Below, piece by piece: positions 53,701 through 62,700 of a DNA stretch of 64,000 nt (positions are counted from its first letter, which is position 1; every line of letters starts with the position of its first letter). The notes below the pieces were generated by a model. It was not told the origin of the DNA. It did no database searches and saw nothing but the letters and a program-made list of their open reading frames with translations. The position numbers and the translations under genes are program-made. The DNA is from Pegea sp. RAD2-039 (lineage: Eukaryota > Chordata > Thaliacea > Salpida > Salpidae), in contig JAQGEQ010000011.1 of the NCBI GenBank assembly GCA_034620365.1, forward strand, positions 558,001 to 622,000, written 5' to 3'.

Positions 53701-56700
53701 TTTGATGGATAATTACTTGAGCTTCATACTCTGGTGTGATATGATAAGGATAGTAAATAACTTCTTTATCATGTTCCCACTGATCCTTGTATGCTCTCTG
53801 AATACAATATTTGGTTTATTTACTACCAGAAACATGGTTGACATATATTGGTTAAGAACTACTTTTATTTCTAAATTGAAACGACTACAAACGATTTTGT
53901 TTTACCGCATTGTTAATGTCATTATTTCTTTCCACTTTTTTGACGTCAGGATGTTCTCTAGGATCCATAGTTTGAAACCCTCTAAATTTATCTCCGATTT
54001 TTTTGTTATCTTTCACATATTCAAGCTGTAAGATCAAACATTTAGATTTATTTAAAATCTTTATTATTAGATTGATGTGTTGGAAAAGTTATATTTTTTT
54101 GAAGTTAGCTTTTTAATTATGTTATCAAAAAGTGTTTTTTTTTTCTAAACATTACTTACATCACTTGCAAGCTTAGTGGCGTTTTTCACTCGTTTAAATT
54201 CAGGAGCTTCTGCATTTAGTTTGTTTGTTTGCAGAAGTTCTTTTGCATTATTAACGTATTCGTCCTGAAAATGATAAAATATTTTAAGAAATAAGAACAA
54301 AAATTTCAATTACCTTATTGATTAGTTTTGTCATTTTTCTGTGATGAGTATGCTCCGGATATGCAATAGCGACATCTGTTGGTGATTTACCAACTACTTG
54401 CTCAACGTAGTCAGATTTGTATTTATTTTTTGAAGCCAAAGGTTGTTTGTCGAGTGCATTTGCAATTTCTTGGCCATCTAAATATAAAAAAAATTTCAAT
54501 ATTCAAACCAAAAAGTTTAGATTAGAAGTAGATATTTACTAGATGCATATTATAAAACTGTTTTTGTGAAGTCTTGCCTAAACTTACCTGCATTAACATG
54601 GACATCAGGTTGTTGCTCCATCGCTTTTTCCTTGTATAGCTTTTTGCTGATAATAGGCTTTAGATCTCTTGCAATTTGCATTTCCATAGTTTCATCAATA
54701 CCTATCAGCTTTCCTTTATTTTCAAGGAACTTTTTCTTATAGTAGATCTATATCAGTACAAAAAAGCACATTGAAAAAATGAAAAAAGTTTCATGTGACT
54801 TTTTAAATAATCAATTGATTTTTTCACTTTTTTTAAACAAAATTTTTAATTAACTTTTTAAAAACGTGATAATTTGATTTTAGATAAAATTAGCAAATAT
54901 TCACGTCATTGGTCGACTCGTTGATGCTTTTCAGCTGATCATAAGCTGGTGTAGCTGCCATATTAAATTTATTTTTTGACTTTTCCATATCATGTTCTTT
55001 TGTATAATCCTCCTTGAAAATAAATTTGCAATTACTTATGAAATATAATTTCGAATATATTCAAAGCTTTCAATCCACTTTGGAAAATTAACATTTGTCT
55101 TTCATTAATTTGAAGCAATAACGCTACTTACAAAAATATATTTCATTATCTTATTTCATTTCAACTATTACTTATTAGCTTACATCAAGTCTTTGTATGT
55201 TGTAGTTAACTTCATATTCAGGAGTTATATGATATGGAAAGTAGATAAAGCTCTTGTCGTTATTCCACTGGTCTTTATATGCTTTCTGCGAAATGTTTGG
55301 AAGTGTTAACAAAGCTTCGACTGTTTATGTTGTCGTATAGGGAATTAATTTAATGTTCAAAAAATTACTAGACAAGTAAAAGTGATTAACTTGTCACCCA
55401 CCTCTGAAACTAATCCAGCAACTTCTGCAGCTTTTCTTAAAATTGGATTATCTTTGATTGCAATTGATTGGAATCCCTTTGAAGAGTGTTTGATGTCTTC
55501 CCCATCTTTTTTATAACTAATCTGAAGTTTGGTAATTTAAAAATAAAAAGAAACTAATTTATACAGGATAAACTTACATCACTCGCTAACTGGGTAGCTT
55601 TCTTAGCAATTTGTATAGCTGGCATATCTACAGGAAGTGTAAATTTCACTCTAGAAGCAGCACCTTGCTTTGTGTACTCCAACTATCAATGAAGTTTAAT
55701 AAGAAAACTACAAAACAACTAAAAAACTGAAAAAAGATGTTTACAAACCTGACTAAGTATTTTAGCACATCTCTTAACCCGATCATTTTCAGGAAAATCT
55801 TTATCTCCCTCTCTTCCTTTTCCTCGAACCTTATTTCTGAAATCCTCTGTGTAAGCTTCGTTATCGACTAGTTTCTGAGCATGAAGAGCTTGAGAGAGGG
55901 CAATTGCAGCTGTAAACAAAAGCAACTTACAATAGTTTTTATATTTTATCGTTAAGGTTCGTGTAAGGCATTCAATTGTAAATTTTCGGAAATTTGTCAA
56001 GATTTAATTATAAATGTTGTTGATTATATTTACATGCATCCAAATTATATTCCTCCAATTTGCGTTTAGCAGTTTCTCTATAAGCCTTCTTGCTAATCAA
56101 AGGTGAGATCAAACGAGATATCACCATCTCAGATGTTTCTGCAACTGGAATATTCTTTCCGAGATTTTTCATATGATCTGCTTGGTATGCAACCTAAAAA
56201 GGGTTTGATATCAAATTAACTTTGAAAGCAGTTGTAAAACAAACTCAATCTTACATCAGAAAGAACATCTTTGTTAGCTTGACCAATTTTATATAAATCA
56301 GTTTCGTGGTATTTGTAGTGATTTTTTGTTTTTGTATTTTCATTATCCTTTTTATATACATTCTGTTGAAAAACAAAATTATAGAAAGCTTTTTTATTAC
56401 TACCCTAAAATGATTTAATAATAAAATCAGCAATTAAATCAAAACTGTTTTTGATCAAAAGCATCATATCGTGCTGGATATTTACTATTCTACTATTAAA
56501 TCAGACTCACATTGCTGAGATTATCAGCAGCAATTTGGTTTGCCCAATAAGTTGCTGTGATATGTTCAGGATAACATAACATGGCTTTAGTATTCTCCCA
56601 GTCTTCCTTATAAAGTTTCTACGATCGACAAATACATAAATAGATTGTCAAATAATTGTTTAGTAGTTTAACTTAAAAGTTTGTTTAGCTAAAACTGTTC

Positions 56701-59700
56701 AAATGTTAATATTATCAAACAAAATAGTTAATTGACAAAATCTTATTTTCATGTATTTTTGTAAGTCTATCAAATCGTACTTGAGAAGCAAGTTTAGTTC
56801 CTTTAACTGCTTGCAAAACATCAGGATGAACTCTAGAATCCATAGTTTGATAAGCTCGGCAACTTTCTCGAATTTCTTTTCCTTTCTTTTTATACTCAAC
56901 CTAATACAGGATCAAAATAAATTTTATCAACAAATATTTTAGATTTATCTAATACGTACTTTGCTGATTTGTTCGGCGTTTTTCTTAGCAAGTTTATTTT
57001 CAGGTATATCTAAAGAAAGATTGTATTCTCCAAAATTATCCTTAGCTTGTTGTGAATATTTTTTCTGATAACAAATTTTGTTATTTAAAAGTATTTTTTC
57101 TTTCAAACGTGATAACTTGACAAACAAACCTTGCTTGTTAGATCTGTAGCATGCTTAACACGTTCATTTTCAGGAAAGGCGATAGCTGAATTATTTGGAG
57201 CTTTACCAACCATTTCATTTCTGTATTCGTCAATGTAGGGTCGATCATTATACAGCGTTTGTGAATAAATAGCTTGTTCTATTCCCTTTGTTCCTAGGAA
57301 CAAAATCTTAAGGTCATCTTAAGCAAATAAAATTAAATTTTATAACGCTAGTCTGATAATGAAATATCAAATATAAAAAATAAGTAAAATTTACCCACCT
57401 GTATCGAGGCTATACTTTTGCATCACATCTTTTGCACCAGCACTATAAGCCTTATTGCTAAGCAAAGGTGCTATAAGTTTTGAAATTGCCATCTCAAACG
57501 TCTCTTCAACTGGATGTAGTTTCTTGAAATTCTCTAAGTAGCTCTTATGATAATTGCGCTGTAACAAATCAAATTAAAGTAAATATATAAGTGAAGCAAA
57601 TGGTGAAAATCCAAACTACTTACATCTCCAACAACATCTTCAAGATGCTTATCTCCCTTGTAGCGATCTGTATCAGTATAGAGGTAATGATTCTTTATTC
57701 TATCTTCTATAGCATTTTGTTGGTATATTTTCTGCATCAAATTAAAGTAAATCAAACCTTGCATCTTTTATACTTGTTATCTACAGCTTCAGGATTTTAA
57801 ACTTACATCACTAGAGTACTGAGCAGCTTCTTGTGCTGCTTCATATCCAGGAGTAAAAATAACTGGGTAATAAATTTTGTCTTTGTCTTTTTCCCAATCT
57901 TCAATATACAGTTTCTGTAAAAATTAATTATGCAAAAAATGTCAATTAAACAAATATAAAAGTTTTTACTTTTGAGGTTAGCTGTGAAGCTTTAAGTCCT
58001 TGCTTAACAACAGGATGGTTCTTTGATTCCAACGTTTGAAATCCCCTACATTTGTCGTTGATTTCTTTACCTTTCTTCTTATAAACGATCTAAAAAATTC
58101 ACAACAATTCATTAGCATCAAAGTAATATTTCTTTCAAACATAAATGATACAAACATCACTGAGTTTTTTCATTGCATCTTTAGCAACTGTAAACTGTGG
58201 TGCATCAAGAGATAGCTTGTTTTGTTCTAGAATAGCTCTTGCTTCTTTGATGTATTCCGGCTGAAATTGAAAAAATTTTTGTTAAAATATTTATACTTTT
58301 TTGGTTAATATTTTCTGTGACATTGATCTATAATCGGCTAATCAGCCTTCTTTTATTTTGACTAGTTTAAATTACAAATCTCTTACATTTTTGATTAAGT
58401 AATATTTCACAACATTTTAATCTAGAAATTATCATGAGATCAAATTAAGACTTAGTAAGTTTTTGATTAACTTTTTGTAATCTTTAAAACTTTATTTAGT
58501 AATTAAAACATGTTTTATTCACAAACCTTTTTTAGCAAATATTGCATTATTTTGTGAAGATTATGTTCTGGGTAAGCTATTGCTACATCAGTTGGAGCTT
58601 TTCCCACTTGTTCTTTGTAACCAGTTTTGTACTCAATTAAAGAAATTAAATGTTGTTTGTCAATTGCATTAGCTAGCTGTTGACCATCTGTAAATAGTAT
58701 AAGGTTTATGTTTGAAATAAGTTAAATGTTTGCAAAAACAACTTAATTAAAAAATAGAGGTATTTTAATTACCGATTCCATAACTCTCTTTTGGCATAAT
58801 TTCTCGAGATTGGGACTCATATTGTTTTTTACTGTAAATAGGTTGTAGCTCTTTGGATAGAATCATCTCAGGAGTTTCTTCAGTACTTATTTTTTTGCCC
58901 AGGTTGTTGACATACTCTTCTTTGTACTTGTTCTGTAAAATTAATTTTGAAAATATGTATAATTCAAGCCTTAAGAAAGATATTTGAAAAAAAAAACAGA
59001 TAAACCATTTATTTAATTATGTTTTGATTTCAATAAACAAGATTGACTATCTTTAAATCTTACATTTGATGCTAAAGCATCGTTTATTTGAACTTGATCA
59101 TAATGTTTAGTTGATGTTATATCGTATCTATTCTTCGCTTTGTTTTCTTCAAAATCCTTTTTGTAATCTCCCTATAGATAGAAAATATGTTGATTTTATT
59201 TCATGATTTATTGAATTACTAACCTGTAGTAGCTGATTATTGGCGATTACTTCATACTCAGAAGTTATGTGATATGGATAGTAAACTATTTCTTTGTCAT
59301 GTTCCCAATTTTCTTTATAAGCTCTCTGCATAAAGTATTGAATAGTTTAACAAAAGGTGGAACAGAAATAACCTATTAGTAATAAGTATTCAATCTTTAG
59401 AATTTCTTACAAGATTTGCACTAGTAAAATATTAAGGTTTATTACATTATTTGAAGCAAATAATTTGTTCAGTGATTACAAATAACTCTTGAAAGAAGGA
59501 AATAGTCAAAAGGATTAGAGTTTTTAACATTATTTTTTGCTCACCTCATTGTTTAGTTCGTTTGCTTTGGAAGCTTGTACCACTGCAGGATGTTTGCGTG
59601 CATCCATTGTTTGGAATCCACGGTATTTATCTACTATGTTTCGGCTATCTTTTTTGTAAATGATCTAAAATTTAAAAAATAAATATTTAAAAACAGTGAG

Positions 59701-62700
59701 AGATGCAGATTACACTTTGTCATATTAAGATATTTTTGAAAAACTAACAAATTGTTGTCATTCTCTAAAACGTTTATTATAAAAAAGTTTATTGATTTAC
59801 ATCGCTCAAGATATTGTCAGCATTTTTAGCTCGCTTAAAATCAGGTGAATCCACTGGTAGCTGATTAACCTCCAATAATTTCTTGGCATCTTTTTTGTAA
59901 CCATTCTATAAAAGTATTTCAATAAATGATCGAAAAAAACTTTTTATCTAAATATTCACAGAGTCAGCAATCTCCATCATCTTCTTGTGATGTTTATGCT
60001 CTGGATAAGCAATTGCAACATCAGAAGGAGCTTTACCGACTTGCTCTTCATTGTATTCAGCTTTGTATTCGTTCTTAGACGCCAATGACTGAGATTCAAT
60101 TGCATGTGAAATTTCTTGGCCATCTGTTTCAGTAAACATTAAGTTATAACTAAAATGTACAAAGATGACAATTAGATATTAATTTGCTTGTATAAGAACA
60201 ATAAAAGCAGCTCTTCAATAACTGTTTAATCTTTACTTTCCTAAACTATTAGATCAGATTGAATAGAGTTTTGTTAACTAAACGTTCTTGTTTAGTTTTC
60301 AAAACATCGTTTAATTTTTGATATACAGCATTGTAATGTAACCCACCAGTTGTAACATGAACATTAGGTTGAATTTCTTTTGCAGATTTTTGATATTTGT
60401 TTTGACTAATAATTGGTTTCAATTGGTTTGAAAGAACCATCTCTAAAGTCTCATCAGTTCCCAACATTTTTCCTCTATTATCATTGTACTCTGCTTTGTA
60501 GTTTTGCTGCAAAACAGATACCAATACTCTAAGCAATAGATTTTAAAGGTTGTCACTGATATTTTAGAGTCTTATAACATAAGTATTGTGAATACGGTAG
60601 AAAATTACTTCAATCATCATTTGAAAAACAAAAAATGTTAAAAGTATTATATCGTAATTATCTTTAATCATTTTATTTGTATTAGTGAAAACTAAATTTC
60701 TGATGATTATTTTCAAATTCATTTAAAACCAAAATTATCTAAGAAAATACATAAAATTGCAAACTTACATCACACTTAATTTTATCAATATCTTGATAGT
60801 GTTGATATATTGCCGTGCCAGTAACATCAAACTTGTTATTTGCTTTAGTTTCATCATATTCTTTAGTATAGTCCTCCTAATAAAAATGAAGTTCAATTAC
60901 ACGTTTAGATGATATGTTTTGCTAGCATAATGCAGCTACTCACATCAATATGTTGAATGTTTTGCTTCGCTTCGTATTCTGGAGTAATATGGTATGGATA
61001 ATAGACATAGTTTTTGTCGCTAAGCCATTCCTCTTTGTACTTTATCTATTTTCCAAAAAATATGGTTAAAAAAATGCCCGATAAATATTTTAATCTCAAA
61101 TACACTTTAATTTTAAAAGTTGAGTATTATCTATCACAATGTTTGTTTGAAAAACTCAATGATATTTACATCACTGATCAATTCATTTGCTTTTTGACCA
61201 CGAACAACATCAGGATGAACTCTCGAATCCATAGTTTGATATCCTCGGTGGTTAGCTACTGCTTCTTTTTTACCTTTGGTGTAGATAATCTGCAAAAGTA
61301 TTATTTCATGTTAGTTTGAAATTGCTTCAACAAATAATGATTGTAAGAAGAAAACAATTTACATCACTAGCATTCTTAGCAGCCTCTTTTGCTAAAACAA
61401 ATGTAGGAGCATCCACAGGAATATTTGTAGTTTCCATCATCTTCTTAGCTTCTTTTTGGTAACCATCCTGTAAATGACACCGGAAACTTAGCAACAATTC
61501 ATTTTACAAAAATAATTTCACCTTATTTGCTAATAAAGTCATCTTCTTGTGATGTTTATGCTCTGGATAAGCAATTGCAACATCAGAGGGAGCTTTACCG
61601 ACTTGCTCTTCATTGTATTCAGCTTTGTATTCGTTCTTAGACGCCAAATGTTGTGTATCAACAGCGTGAGAAATCTCTTGACCGTCTGATTTATGAAAAG
61701 TAAAAAGTTGTATGTGATATATCAATACTTTTTAACTTTTATGAACCTATAAAAAGATGATTTTTTGTCATTGCTTTCTTTGCTTGATCTTCATATGCCT
61801 TTTTATTTACGAATGGTTTGAGATCTCTAGCCAACGTCATTTCAGGTGTTTCATCTGTTCCCAACATACGACCTCTATTTTGCTCGAATTCATGTTTGTA
61901 GTTTTTCTACATATTTTTAAATAATCAAAAGAAAAAGATAACAAATATTGATCTAAAGATGATTTTAGTTCAATCATAAAATAAAGATTTAATTATAAAA
62001 ATTCAAATTAAAATTGGCTAAAAATAGTAATGTAAAATTACATCATTTGTTATTCTTTCAACATTTTGACTAAGTTGATAAGCTGGTGTATCTGTAACAT
62101 TGTATCTGTTCTTTGCTTTGGTTTCTTCATATTCACTTTTGTACTCTTCCTGTATTCAAACAAACATTAGAAAACTTTAAACAAAAGCTGAACGTTAAGT
62201 GCTTTAGTCCAAAATTACTAACTTAGAAAACCTAAATTAAAAATCACTTTGTAATAGATATTATAACTTTAATTTGCGCATAATTAACAGTATTTGTGTA
62301 AAACTAATTTATATTTCTGCTAAAAGTTTGTATGAAGTTATTTTCCTTAAACTCTAAACAGTAGATATAAATTTTTTTGACACTTTAATTGCAGAAAAAG
62401 AAATTAATGTTTTTTGAAAGACCTTACAAAAGTTTTTAAGATTTATTATTTTTCAAAGATTTCTATTTATTAATTAATTAATTAATGTCTCTTCAATAGT
62501 TAGACACTGCAAGCATAAAAAAGAAGACATACATCAACTCGCTGTAGATTAGCAAGAGTATCATACTCGTCTGTAAGAGTGTAAGGGAAACAGACAACAC
62601 TTTTACTAAGCTCATAATCTTCTTTGTAAGCTTTCTGTACAAACATGAAAAACAGATTTATTAGTCAAAAATTGTTATAATATTTTTGCAATTTTTTAAC

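Larger units (their letters stand above)
47956..54747 (-). repeat. Nebulin higher-order unit II (super-repeats A-E)
   Basis: Same order as unit I. A: 47956-48063, 48124-48225, 48292-48411, 48467-48571, 48747-48913, 49019-49178. B: 49298-49405, 49485-49592, 49693-49812, 49925-50029, 50108-50271, 50499-50658. C: 50712-50819, 50875-50982, 51038-51157, 51224-51328, 51435-51598, 51703-51862. D: 51998-52105, 52232-52333, 52419-52538, 52782-52886, 53006-53169, 53239-53398. E: 53530-53637, 53696-53797, 53906-54025, 54160-54264, 54314-54477, 54588-54747. A again has the 167-bp exon (STQVIAQSMIAQKL), B has GTKGIEHAV, and C-E have DGQEI. Within C, 50891-51340 is almost identical to the same place in unit III. 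Confidence 0.9.
54905..61906 (-). repeat. Nebulin higher-order unit III (super-repeats A-E)
   Basis: A: 54905-55012, 55184-55285, 55402-55521, 55578-55682, 55749-55909, 56034-56193. B: 56255-56362, 56511-56618, 56781-56900, 56960-57064, 57130-57293, 57399-57558. C: 57624-57731, 57807-57914, 57970-58089, 58156-58260, 58527-58687, 58773-58932. D: 59064-59171, 59224-59325, 59545-59664, 59801-59905, 59960-60123, 60347-60506. E: 60769-60876, 60944-61045, 61170-61289, 61363-61467, 61522-61685, 61747-61906. A carries SAIALSQALHAQKL and B GTKGIEQAI, matching units I and II. The long exon of C (161 bp) has lost one residue relative to its counterparts. Confidence 0.9.

Noticed and set aside
44838-61685. 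The regularly spaced near-identical 164-bp blocks as a mobile element or CRISPR-like array
   Set aside because: They coincide exactly with coding exons in frame, have no terminal repeats or target duplications, and the genome is animal.
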